In this document: positions 18,922-26,988 of the stretch, piece after piece
Position numbering within the stretch: the stretch's first letter is position 1
Layout: every line of letters begins with the position of its first letter
Assembly: GCF_015207825.1 (NCBI RefSeq)
Contig: NZ_JADEWC010000008.1
Span: forward strand, 1-64,000
Direction: 5' to 3'
Origin: Cyanobacterium stanieri LEGE 03274
Lineage (GTDB): Bacteria; Cyanobacteriota; Cyanobacteriia; Cyanobacteriales; Cyanobacteriaceae
DNA: 64,000 nucleotides
Position numbers and translations under genes: made by a program
Notes under the pieces: model-generated
What the model was told of the DNA's origin: nothing
What the model saw: the letters and a program-made list of their open reading frames with translations, nothing else
Database searches by the model: none

Positions 18922-19515
18922 TTAATCATCCCATCCTTTACCATAGTCTTTTACAGGGTATTTTACCCAACTATCTCTTAACCAGTCTCTACCTTTCTCC
19001 TGTAAATACCAATGTACGCTGCTTTCTAACCAATCATAAGGAGAGTTAATGTAGTTATGTTTCACAGGATTATAATGTATGTAGTTCAGGGTTGTGTAAT
19101 AATGTCTTTTGGAGCGAATGGCGCGATCGCTAAAACGATACCATACTTTACGTCCTCTTTGATTATCTTCTAAATTCCATTGATAGGAAGTAACACCATG
19201 AATTGCTTTAAAAATTGAGGAGAGAATTAATAAATTGGGCAAATAGACCAATAAATGATAATGATTCACCAAAATTACCCATCCTCTAATTTCTATTCCT
19301 TCATGGATAAATTTTTCAAACAAGAGGTTTAATAATTGTTGACGACGAGATGAAGTATTTAAAATTTTTTGATGTTGATAACAGGCAATTGTAAGTAAAT
19401 AAAAGCCCTCAATTTGTATGGGATGAGGCGGAGAATGAGCGGGAAATCCTTTTTTAAGTCTCTCTTGCACTAATTCCAATTTTTGTTGATGACTTAATTT
19501 ATGATACTCATACAT
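18922..19515 (-). CDS. REP-associated tyrosine (Y1/HUH) transposase
   Basis: The HUH motif reads NHYHLLVYL (about residues 85-93 from the chosen start), and the catalytic tyrosine lies in LNYIHYNPVKH. These are characteristic of the RAYT branch of IS200/IS605 Y1 transposases, which act on single-stranded REP hairpins. The frame is open to 19569, but that extension runs into the right palindromic element, so the ATG at 19513-19515 (MYEYHKLS) is preferred, giving 197 residues. Length is normal and the gene looks intact. Domesticated RAYTs often stay single copy and mobilise only REP elements. Confidence 0.85.
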   Translation of the reverse strand: MYEYHKLSHQQKLELVQERLKKGFPAHSPPHPIQIEGFYLLTIACYQHQKILNTSSRRQQLLNLLFEKFIHEGIEIRGWVILVNHYHLLVYLPNLLILSSIFKAIHGVTSYQWNLEDNQRGRKVWYRFSDRAIRSKRHYYTTLNYIHYNPVKHNYINSPYDWLESSVHWYLQEKGRDWLRDSWVKYPVKDYGKGWDD

Positions 19516-19522
19516 AATCCTA

Positions 19523-19588
19523 GTTTGTAGTAATGGCTTTAGCCTTGATTCTACTGATAATAATGCCACTAAAGTGGCAACTACAAAC
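19523..19588. repeat. REP-like palindromic element, right of the transposase
   Basis: Outer arms GTTTGTAGT (19523-19531) and ACTACAAAC (19580-19588) enclose GGCTTTAGCC and GCCACTAAAGTGGC hairpins. It shares the arms of the left element and of the solo copy at 56259. Confidence 0.75.
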
Positions 19589-19625
19589 TTAATTCAATAA
19601 TTTTTGATTTATTTTCTACTCGAAA

Positions 19626-20078
19626 TCAAATTAAGGGTAAGAAAATAGCAGAACTTAAGATGCCTAAAATCAATCCTACTACTACCTGAAAAGGAGTATG
19701 CCCCAATAACTCCTTAAGTCTTTCTTCGTTAAAATCTTCATGGTTAATCATGCCTTCCATAATTTGATTTAATACTCTTGCTTGTTTTCCTGCGGCCTGA
19801 CGTACCCCCGCAGCATCATACATGACGATTCCTGCAAAAATAGAGGCGATCGCAAATTCGGGGGAAGACCAACCCAAAGTTTGCCCTATACCCGTTGCTA
19901 AAGAGCCTACAAGGGCAGAGTGAGCGCTAGGCATACCCCCCGTACTCACAATGTAACGGAAGCTAAATTTGCGGTTGTGAACTGTATCTACGGTAACTTT
20001 GATGATTTGAGAGATAATACAAGATAAAAGGGGAATGACAATTAACTTATTGCTTAAAATTTCACTGACTATCTGCAT
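19626..20078 (-). CDS. Divergent PAP2 family membrane protein (DUF212)
   Basis: This 150-residue membrane protein has about four hydrophobic segments and the family signature GGMPSAHSAL, resembling the SGHS motif of PAP2 phosphatases. Members are called divergent PAP2 or YuiD-like. A phosphatase acting on a lipid or isoprenoid phosphate is plausible but unproven. It starts 12 bases after the geranylgeranyl diphosphate synthase stop codon on the same strand, which suggests a two-gene operon and supports an isoprenoid-phosphate link. Confidence 0.85.
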   Translation of the reverse strand: MQIVSEILSNKLIVIPLLSCIISQIIKVTVDTVHNRKFSFRYIVSTGGMPSAHSALVGSLATGIGQTLGWSSPEFAIASIFAGIVMYDAAGVRQAAGKQARVLNQIMEGMINHEDFNEERLKELLGHTPFQVVVGLILGILSSAIFLPLI

Positions 20079-20090
20079 TTTTCACTCCTC

Positions 20091-21011
20091 TTAATTTTTT
20101 CTATTAACAATATATTCCGCAAGAGCTTTTAAGGGTTGAGCTTTTTCCCCATAGATAGTTAACTGTGCGATCGCACCTTCAATCAACTCATCAGCCTTAA
20201 CCTTAGACTCCTCAAGCCCCCACAACTTAGGATAAGTAGCCTTATCAGCCGAAACATCCTTACCAGCAGTTTTCCCTAACTCCTCGCTAGTAGCCGTGAC
20301 ATCCAAAATATCATCAATAATTTGAAAAGCTAAACCGATATTTTTCGCATAAATAGAAAGACGATTTAAATCCTCCTGATTCGCCCCAGCCAAAACAGCC
20401 CCAGAAGTTACACAGGCTTCCAACAAAGCCCCCGTCTTGTGAATATGAATAAAACTCAACATCTCCGCCGTCACATCAGTTTTACCCTCACACTCTAAAT
20501 CCATCACCTGCCCCCCTACCAAACCTTGAGCGCCCACGGCCCTAGTTAAAATCTTAATAACCTCCAACACATTTTCAGGAGGTACCCCCTTAGTTTCCCT
20601 CGCTACATACTCAAAAGCATAGGTTAACAAACCATCCCCAGCCAAAATAGCAATATCTTCCCCATAAACCTTATGATTAGTTAACTTACCCCGACGATAA
20701 TCATCATTATCCATAGCAGGTAAATCATCATGGATTAAAGACATAGTATGAATCATTTCCAAAGCACAAGCAGAAGGAATCGCCATCTCATCATTACCCC
20801 CCATCAACTCACAAGTAGCCAAACACAAAATAGGGCGCAATCTCTTGCCCCCCGCCAACAAAGAATAACGCATCGATTCATAAATCTTCTCAGGCTTACC
20901 CATGGGTAAAGACTCATCCAAAGACTTTTCTACTAACCCTTTCTTTTCCTTTAAATAGCTTTGTAAATCAAACACAGAATTCAACTTTCCTTTACTTGCC
21001 TTTATTTCCAA
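20091..21011 (-). CDS. crtE: Geranylgeranyl/farnesyl diphosphate synthase
   Basis: The 306-residue trans-isoprenyl diphosphate synthase has both aspartate-rich motifs: DDLPAMDND (first, in the bacterial DDxxxxD form) and DDILD (second), with GGKRLRP near residue 55. It condenses isopentenyl diphosphate with allylic diphosphates to provide precursors for carotenoids, chlorophyll phytol and quinone tails in the cytoplasm. It is first in a pair with the DUF212 gene. Chain length is inferred as C20 from cyanobacterial CrtE; C15 cannot be excluded from sequence alone. Confidence 0.9.
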   Translation of the reverse strand: MEIKASKGKLNSVFDLQSYLKEKKGLVEKSLDESLPMGKPEKIYESMRYSLLAGGKRLRPILCLATCELMGGNDEMAIPSACALEMIHTMSLIHDDLPAMDNDDYRRGKLTNHKVYGEDIAILAGDGLLTYAFEYVARETKGVPPENVLEVIKILTRAVGAQGLVGGQVMDLECEGKTDVTAEMLSFIHIHKTGALLEACVTSGAVLAGANQEDLNRLSIYAKNIGLAFQIIDDILDVTATSEELGKTAGKDVSADKATYPKLWGLEESKVKADELIEGAIAQLTIYGEKAQPLKALAEYIVNRKN

Positions 21012-21138
21012 CGAAAAAAAGAGACTAATAATCCCTTCCTAGATATACCAGATATTATTATCAATGATCACCGACCATTAAGCAATAAAAAATAGGGCAT
21101 AAAAATTTAATTATCAACTATCCATTATGCATTATCCA

Positions 21139-22641
21139 TTATTTAGCCCTTGCCACCGCCGCCAAAATAGTTTTCTTCACCGACTCAAACTGCTTTTTCA
21201 AAATAATTTTACTCGCCTCAGGTTGCCTCTCCCCTCCCCAAGAAGAAGCCCTCATCACAAAACTTTGTAACTGTTTAAGTTTCTCAACACTAACATTAAC
21301 CGTCAACTTCTGCTTATAACCAGAAGGATTTCCCAACTCAAACAAAAGAATATAATATTTTTTCTGACTCACTAAATGGGTGCTAATTTGATAACCAATA
21401 TCCGTTTTTAAATCCAAATAACAAGGCAACCACTTCGGCTCATAACTGCGATTATAAAGTAGATTTACCCATAAAATCATTGGATGTGGGGTAGCCTGAA
21501 ACATAAAATGGGTAAAGCAAAAAGTTGACTTAGGCTGAAAATGTAACACCTCATCAGCGTCAAGCATACTCCATAAACTAGAAAACGTACCCTCTTGGGC
21601 TTCCGTTAAATTGGGGAAAACAATCTTTTTCTGGGGCTTATCTTTTGGCCAAACACTTTGACGATATACCGTGCTTAAAGGCAAATTAGAAGAAGCCTCC
21701 TGACTTTTGTGGTTAATTTCTTCATCAGCGCCACTATATTCCCTTTCCAAAGGAATAATTAGTTTCAAAATTTCCCTAATACTCTGAGGGCGACGGGCGG
21801 GAGACTTATTTAAACACTTCATGATTAAGTCGTCCAACTCTGGGGGTAATTCTAAATAACTAGGTAACTTTTTCGGGGCAAACTCATTATGGGCTTTGTA
21901 CCATGATTGAAAATTATGAGCCTCGGCCTTAATGGGAGTTTCACGGGTTAACATTTGATACATTAATACCCCTAAACTATATATATCAGAAGTAGGTTTT
22001 AATTCTTCCTCTGCCATTTGCTCAGGGGAGCAATATTCAGGAGTACCCATGAAGGATTTTTGTGTTAAAGATTCGTCGGGATTATGAATTTGAGCAATAC
22101 CAAAATCAAGAATTTTTACAAAATGAACTTGTTTTGGATCTTTACTCAAAAAAATGTTACTTGGTTTTATATCTCGATGAATAATCGGTGCTAATTCATT
22201 GTTAACTAAAATACCGTTATGAGCGCACTCTAACCCCAAACATATCTGATAAATTAGAGATAGAAATTTGGGTAAAGAAAGGGGCTTTTTCTTAATCAGT
22301 TGATCTAAATCATAACCTTCCAAATATTCCATCACATAAAACGGCACTTGACTATCATCTACACCGTAATCCTTTACCCTGACAATATGATCACTTTGTT
22401 CACCCAATAAAGCACTTATTCTAGCTTCTTTTTGAAAACGATCGCGCATCTTCCCATCCAATAAAGCCTGAGAAAGAAATTTAATCGCCACTACCCCATC
22501 ATTATTATTAGTATCAAAAGCCTTGTAAACCTGCCCCATGGCGCCCTTCCCCAAAAGATTACCGATTTTGTAACGATTAACCAATAATTCTCCTGAATCT
22601 TTTTGTAAAGACTTAACCAAATCCGAGATGGGCTTAAACAT
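21139..22641 (-). CDS. Serine/threonine protein kinase
   Basis: This is a 500-residue Hanks-type kinase. The glycine loop is GKGAMGQV (31-38), the catalytic lysine K54 in VAIKFL, the HRDIKPSN loop at 155-162 with D157, DFG at 179-181, and GTPEYCSPEQ closes the activation segment. The kinase domain ends near 295. The remaining 200 residues form a globular region I cannot name; no transmembrane helix or PASTA domain is visible, so the enzyme is probably cytoplasmic. It is divergent from minC. The substrate is unknown. Confidence 0.92.
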   Translation of the reverse strand: MFKPISDLVKSLQKDSGELLVNRYKIGNLLGKGAMGQVYKAFDTNNNDGVVAIKFLSQALLDGKMRDRFQKEARISALLGEQSDHIVRVKDYGVDDSQVPFYVMEYLEGYDLDQLIKKKPLSLPKFLSLIYQICLGLECAHNGILVNNELAPIIHRDIKPSNIFLSKDPKQVHFVKILDFGIAQIHNPDESLTQKSFMGTPEYCSPEQMAEEELKPTSDIYSLGVLMYQMLTRETPIKAEAHNFQSWYKAHNEFAPKKLPSYLELPPELDDLIMKCLNKSPARRPQSIREILKLIIPLEREYSGADEEINHKSQEASSNLPLSTVYRQSVWPKDKPQKKIVFPNLTEAQEGTFSSLWSMLDADEVLHFQPKSTFCFTHFMFQATPHPMILWVNLLYNRSYEPKWLPCYLDLKTDIGYQISTHLVSQKKYYILLFELGNPSGYKQKLTVNVSVEKLKQLQSFVMRASSWGGERQPEASKIILKKQFESVKKTILAAVARAK

Positions 22642-22774
22642 TGTGATACTATACCTCTACCATTACGGGTTGCCACGGAGATAAATTCTCAGCACCCCTC
22701 TAAATATATTATAAAATTGAAACCATTAGTTTTTTGTCCTTCCCTAAAAAAACAATTTACCTCCTTCAATAATA

Positions 22775-23665
22775 ATGATCAATCCAGCTGATAACATACC
22801 CCCTGAAAGTGATAACCTTAATTCCCCAGAATCATCTATTACCGAAGAAGTTTCAGAAAACCCCCCCCTATCTAGTCAAGAGCAAATAAAACTGAAACAA
22901 GAAGGAGATTTTGTCTATCTTTTTTTACCCCTCCAAAAAGCTAACGACAATCATCAATGGCTAAGGATGGTTGAAGACTTCAAAACTAGATTACAAAAAA
23001 TGGATAAGTCATGGCTTCCTGACACAAAAGCCCACTTAGAAAGTCACGATAAATTATTAGATACCCGACAAATTAGAGAATTAGACGAAATCCTTGAGCA
23101 AAATCAACTAAAACTCGATTTAGTAGTCACCCAACGTCGTCAAACCGCCGTAGCGGCCGCTAGTGCTGGTTATTCCGTCAAACAAAATCCATCTATTTCC
23201 CTTTTCGTTAAACCGAAGGAAAATCCCCAACAAAATTTGACTGAACCTTTGTATATTAAAACTAACTTACGCTCGGGGGTGCAAATAGCCCATGATAGTA
23301 CAGTAATTGTTTTGGGGGATGTTAACCCGGGGGCGACGATTGTGGCGGGGGGAGATGTGTTCGTTTGGGGTACGTTAAAAGGTATTGCCCACGCAGGGGC
23401 CAGGGGTAATCGAGAATCACTTATCATGGCACTAAAAATGAATCCTACTCAATTGAGGATTGCCGATTTAGTCGCTAGGGCGCCCGATGATAATCCCGAT
23501 AATAATGTGGCGGAGGTGGCTTATATCGGTGAGGAGGGCATTAGAATTAGAGATGCGGATACTTTTCGTAAGTTGAATGTTTTTGATAAGCAAAAGCAAT
23601 ATTGGCAGAATCGTCATTCTGAGTTGAGATTCGAGCGCACCGAAAACCTAACCATTGAAAATTGA
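22775..23665 (+). CDS. minC: Septum site-determining protein MinC
   Basis: The 296-residue protein ends in the MinC beta-helix, with regular turns such as IVLGDVNPGATIVAGGDV and WGTLKGIAHAGA. MinC inhibits FtsZ assembly away from midcell and is positioned by MinD. The N-terminal 40 residues are acidic and proline-rich, as in cyanobacterial MinC. A C8 tract lies at 22861-22868 within the N-terminal coding region and is in frame. Unusually for cyanobacteria as I know them, minD and minE do not follow; a VOC-family gene does. Confidence 0.93.
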   Translation: MINPADNIPPESDNLNSPESSITEEVSENPPLSSQEQIKLKQEGDFVYLFLPLQKANDNHQWLRMVEDFKTRLQKMDKSWLPDTKAHLESHDKLLDTRQIRELDEILEQNQLKLDLVVTQRRQTAVAAASAGYSVKQNPSISLFVKPKENPQQNLTEPLYIKTNLRSGVQIAHDSTVIVLGDVNPGATIVAGGDVFVWGTLKGIAHAGARGNRESLIMALKMNPTQLRIADLVARAPDDNPDNNVAEVAYIGEEGIRIRDADTFRKLNVFDKQKQYWQNRHSELRFERTENLTIEN

Positions 23666-23678
23666 TTATTTTATAACC

Positions 23679-24107
23679 ATGAGTGATATTCTTTTTCATC
23701 TAGCAATTCCCATGATTAATAGGGAAGATACCGAAAATTTTTACGCTAATATATTGGGAGCTAAGTTGGGCAGAAATAATGATCATGCGATGATTTTTGA
23801 TTTTTATGGACATCAATTAGTTACCCACACTAGCAAAGAAAATATTGCTCCCCCTCGGGGTATTTATCCCCGTCATTTTGGCATTGTTTTTACTCAGGAA
23901 TCTGATTGGGATGAATTAGTTTATAACTGTGAAAATAAACAAGTTAATTTTTATCAACCCCCTCGCATTCGCTTTTTAGGGGAATTAACGGAACATAAAA
24001 CCTTCTTTTTACAAGATCCAGCCTATAACATCCTAGAATTTAAGTTTTATCGTCACTATGAAGCTATTTTTGGGGCGAATAATATGACGGCTATAGGCGA
24101 TCGTTAA
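23679..24107 (+). CDS. VOC (glyoxalase/bleomycin resistance) family protein
   Basis: The chosen ATG at 23679 gives 142 residues; a TTG at 23655 overlapping minC is less likely. The fold is read from MSDILFHLAIPMINREDTENFY, a typical first VOC half, and FFLQDPAYNILEFKFY, the typical last strand with a metal-ligand glutamate (E in LEFKF). H7 of FHLAIP and that glutamate are likely metal ligands. Members include glyoxalase I and extradiol dioxygenases; the substrate cannot be deduced. It lies 13 bases after minC and is probably co-transcribed. Confidence 0.8.
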   Translation: MSDILFHLAIPMINREDTENFYANILGAKLGRNNDHAMIFDFYGHQLVTHTSKENIAPPRGIYPRHFGIVFTQESDWDELVYNCENKQVNFYQPPRIRFLGELTEHKTFFLQDPAYNILEFKFYRHYEAIFGANNMTAIGDR

Positions 24108-24324
24108 ATTAATATTATCCTCAATAAATTAATTTTTATCCATTAATAAAAACAGTTCTTATTTTTGAAGGAAAACTTCTTATAAATTTTAACTATAATT
24201 GTTTCTTTATATTGTTTATAATTGTCATTAACCTAAAAAAATAAAGATATAATTACCATTTATTTTAAACGGTTTAAAAAACCACTCTTTTAGGTTTACT
24301 TTTATATATTTGTGTTATTATTCT

Positions 24325-24354
24325 AGTCATTATCTATAAAGTCATTATCTATAA
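24325..24354. repeat. Perfect 15-base tandem repeat before the RemA-like gene
   Basis: AGTCATTATCTATAA occurs twice head to tail at 24325-24339 and 24340-24354, ending 15 bases before the ATG. Its position in the leader suggests an operator, possibly for the RemA-like protein itself. Confidence 0.6.
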
Positions 24355-24369
24355 TAAATTACAAAATTG

Positions 24370-24630
24370 ATGGATAGCAAATTAGTAAATATCGGTTTTG
24401 GGAATATCGTTTCTGGTAGTAGAATTATTGCCATCGTCTCTCCCGAATCAGCACCCATAAAAAGGATTATTAACGAAGCTAAAGATAAAGGTCAGTTGAT
24501 TGATGCTACCTATGGCAGAAGAACAAGGGCAGTGATTGTCACCGACTCCAACCATATTATCCTATCTTCCATTCAACCTGAAACCGTTGCTCAACGATTC
24601 TCCTCCCCTAAGGATGGAGAAAATAAATAA
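24370..24630 (+). CDS. remA: RemA-like DNA-binding regulator (DUF370)
   Basis: The 86-residue protein matches the RemA/YlzA family: [22 protein letters not shown] at the start and [18 protein letters not shown] in the middle, with the arginines of GRRTRA that contact DNA in Bacillus RemA. In Bacillus it is a ring-forming activator of matrix genes; in cyanobacteria its regulon is unknown to me. The ATG at 24370 is used rather than the TTG immediately before it. A tandem 15-base repeat lies just upstream. Confidence 0.85.
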   Translation: MDSKLVNIGFGNIVSGSRIIAIVSPESAPIKRIINEAKDKGQLIDATYGRRTRAVIVTDSNHIILSSIQPETVAQRFSSPKDGENK

Positions 24631-24691
24631 AAAAAGTTGTACATTAAGTAATCAACCTTCTTTTGTGAGTCTTGAAAAACCGTTGCCATAG

Positions 24692-24711
24692 CCGTGTAAT
24701 TGATTACACGG
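24692..24711. repeat. Second-hairpin copy of the two-hairpin repeat family
   Basis: A perfect palindrome with arms CCGTGTAA and TTACACGG around TTGA, between the convergent remA-like and glyQ genes. Neighbouring GCC/GTGGCC bases also match the family edge. It could act as a bidirectional terminator, but no T-run follows. Confidence 0.65.
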
Positions 24712-24729
24712 TGGCCAAACTAAAAAGAT

Positions 24730-25605
24730 TTACTGTGCCATGAGAGGAAAATTTAAACTCTCCCTTTGCGCCAGATATTGATGGGCTACCTCACGGGCAA
24801 GATTTCTAATCCTACCAATATAACGAGTTCTTTCCGCCACAGCTATTACCCCCCGAGCGTCAAGAAGATTAAAACAATGGGAACATTTAAGAACATAATC
24901 AAGGGCAGGTAAAACCAAATTTTTATTAATTAATTGATTGGCTTCTTCTTCATATAAGCTAAAAAGTTTAAACAAGAAATCGGGGTTGGATGCCTCAAAA
25001 TTATAGGTACATTGTTCAATTTCCCCTTGTAGAAAAATATCACCATATTTAAGGTTATCATTCCACTGAATATCATAAATACTATCCACATCCTGCAGAT
25101 ACATGGCTAAACGTTCTAAACCGTAGGTAATTTCGATCGCCACGGGTTTACAATCAATACCGCCACACTGTTGAAAATAGGTAAACTGAGTAATTTCCAT
25201 ACCATCTAACCACACTTCCCAACCCACACCCCAAGCACCAAGGGTGGGAGATTCCCAGTTATCCTCCACAAAACGAATATCATGATCTTCAGGATGAATA
25301 CCAAGGGCTTGGAGAGATTCGAGATAAATTTCTTGAATATTATTGGGGGAAGGTTTAATTAATACTTGATATTGATAATAATGTTGTACACGGTTAGGAT
25401 TTTCCCCATAACGGCCATCGGTAGGACGACGACAGGGTTCAACATAAGCCACCGCCCAAGGCTCGGGGCCTATAGCCCTTAGGAATGTATGATGATTCAT
25501 TGTCCCTGCCCCTTTTTCTGTATCGTAAGATTGGGCAATCATACAACCCCTGTTGCTCCAAAAGTCATTTAGACGAGCGATAATATTTTGAAAGTTAATA
25601 GTCAT
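24730..25605 (-). CDS. glyQ: Glycyl-tRNA synthetase alpha subunit
   Basis: The 291-residue protein is the class II catalytic alpha chain of bacterial alpha2-beta2 glycyl-tRNA synthetase. Recognisable segments are [12 protein letters not shown] near the start, [20 protein letters not shown] and [16 protein letters not shown]. It charges tRNA-Gly with the beta chain GlyS, which is not in this window. Length is standard. Confidence 0.97.
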   Translation of the reverse strand: MTINFQNIIARLNDFWSNRGCMIAQSYDTEKGAGTMNHHTFLRAIGPEPWAVAYVEPCRRPTDGRYGENPNRVQHYYQYQVLIKPSPNNIQEIYLESLQALGIHPEDHDIRFVEDNWESPTLGAWGVGWEVWLDGMEITQFTYFQQCGGIDCKPVAIEITYGLERLAMYLQDVDSIYDIQWNDNLKYGDIFLQGEIEQCTYNFEASNPDFLFKLFSLYEEEANQLINKNLVLPALDYVLKCSHCFNLLDARGVIAVAERTRYIGRIRNLAREVAHQYLAQRESLNFPLMAQ

Positions 25606-25726
25606 GAATTACAATAAAAGTTATTGAAATAAAATTTTAAATTTCCTACTAATCCACTAAACTGATTAGAAAGTATAAGACTATACTAGGATCAGTTTTG
25701 CTCAGCATACATATAATTTATCACTA

Positions 25727-26905
25727 ATGGATACGCCCCCAACCCAAAACTATAGTGTCCCCATCAAGGAGTTTGTAGCTTCAAAGCAGACTTATTTATT
25801 TAATACCCTGAAAAAACATCAATTTACGGGGGAATTAACCTTGAGTTATCCTGGTAATACGGAATGGAAGTTTTATCTTAATTTGGGCCGCATTGTCTAT
25901 GGTACGGGGGGAGAACATTCGGTAAGGCGATGGAGGCGTAATTTAGGGGCTTATTTACCTGAAATCGCTACGGATCAGGCTTTTTTGGAACGGGAGTTAC
26001 AGTGGATTGCGGATCAAAGGGAGATTAAAATCTGTTGGGATTATGATTTGTTGAAGCGTTGGTTATCTTTAGAAAAAATTTCCCGTAATCAGGTATTAGC
26101 GATGATTAATGCGATGTTGATGGAGATATTTTTTGATCTTAATCAAGTTCCTGAGATTGTTTTTCGCCTTGATCCTGATTTTGATATTCCTTTATCTGAA
26201 CAGATTTTTTTGATTGATAGTAATAAGATTATCACTCCCGCTTGGAAGTCTTGGCAACAGTGGCTGGGGGCAAAAATGGCCGATCGCTCTCCAAACAAGG
26301 CTTTAATGATAAAGTATTCTGAGGAGTTAAAGTTAAAGTGTCCTCCGAAGGTGTATCAGGTATTTACTAAGTTAATTAATGGGCGTAATACCATTCGGGA
26401 TTTGGCATGGCAACTAAAAAGGGATTTACACCAAGTGGGTAAGTTACTTTTGCCTTACATTGAGGAGGGTTATATTAGTCTTAATTCCATTGCGGATTTA
26501 CCGCCCCCTGTGTCGGCTACTACTATTGTTCAACCTGAAAATACCATTTTAGTGGCTTGTATTGATGATAGTCCTGCCATTTGTCAGACTCTCCATAGTA
26601 TAGTCAAACCTGCGGGTTATCGTTTTGTGGCCATTACTGATCCCATAAAGGCGATCGCCACTATCCTTGCATCAAAACCTGATATAATCTTCCTGGATTT
26701 GGTGATGCCCAATGCCAATGGTTATGAAATTTGTGCCAGTATTCGTAAACTTTCTTTTTTTCGTAATACTCCCATTGTTATTCTTACTTCCAATGATGGG
26801 ATGGTGGAAAGGATGCGCACCAAAATTGTTGGGGCAACGGATTTTCTCTCGAAACCCATACAGCCCGATGAGGTTTTAAATATGATTAGTAAACATCGAC
26901 CGTAA
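25727..26905 (+). CDS. PATAN-domain response regulator (PatA/PixG type)
   Basis: The 392-residue protein has an N-terminal PATAN/DUF4388 region (about 15-260), starting VPIKEFVASKQTYLFNTLKK, and a C-terminal CheY-like receiver from about 273. Receiver residues are the acidic pair D280-D281, the phosphate acceptor D324 (IIFLDLVMP), T354 and K376 (LSKP). In cyanobacteria such proteins control pili, phototaxis (PixG, PilG, LsiR) or heterocyst pattern (PatA). The usual partners CheY, CheW, methyl-accepting protein and CheA are absent, so this is an orphan copy. Confidence 0.9.
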   Translation: MDTPPTQNYSVPIKEFVASKQTYLFNTLKKHQFTGELTLSYPGNTEWKFYLNLGRIVYGTGGEHSVRRWRRNLGAYLPEIATDQAFLERELQWIADQREIKICWDYDLLKRWLSLEKISRNQVLAMINAMLMEIFFDLNQVPEIVFRLDPDFDIPLSEQIFLIDSNKIITPAWKSWQQWLGAKMADRSPNKALMIKYSEELKLKCPPKVYQVFTKLINGRNTIRDLAWQLKRDLHQVGKLLLPYIEEGYISLNSIADLPPPVSATTIVQPENTILVACIDDSPAICQTLHSIVKPAGYRFVAITDPIKAIATILASKPDIIFLDLVMPNANGYEICASIRKLSFFRNTPIVILTSNDGMVERMRTKIVGATDFLSKPIQPDEVLNMISKHRP

Positions 26906-26988
26906 AAAAATTGACAATGGACGATGGACAATGGACAATTACGGTAAGCTAAAATCTTCTGATTCATACCATACAAACATAATTCTTC

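Larger units (their letters stand above)
18863..19588. mobile_element. REP-associated tyrosine transposase unit
   Basis: The transposase gene (18922-19515, minus strand) is bracketed by two imperfect palindromes, both ending in GTTYGTAGT...ACTACRAAC. This is the arrangement of RAYT units, in which the HUH enzyme sits between its own REP elements. There is no obvious target-site duplication. It is inserted between metH and the DUF212-crtE genes. Confidence 0.75.

Noticed and set aside
18765-19049. Plus-strand frame overlapping the metH end and the transposase
   Set aside because: It is antisense to the transposase and crosses a REP element; no protein-like features.
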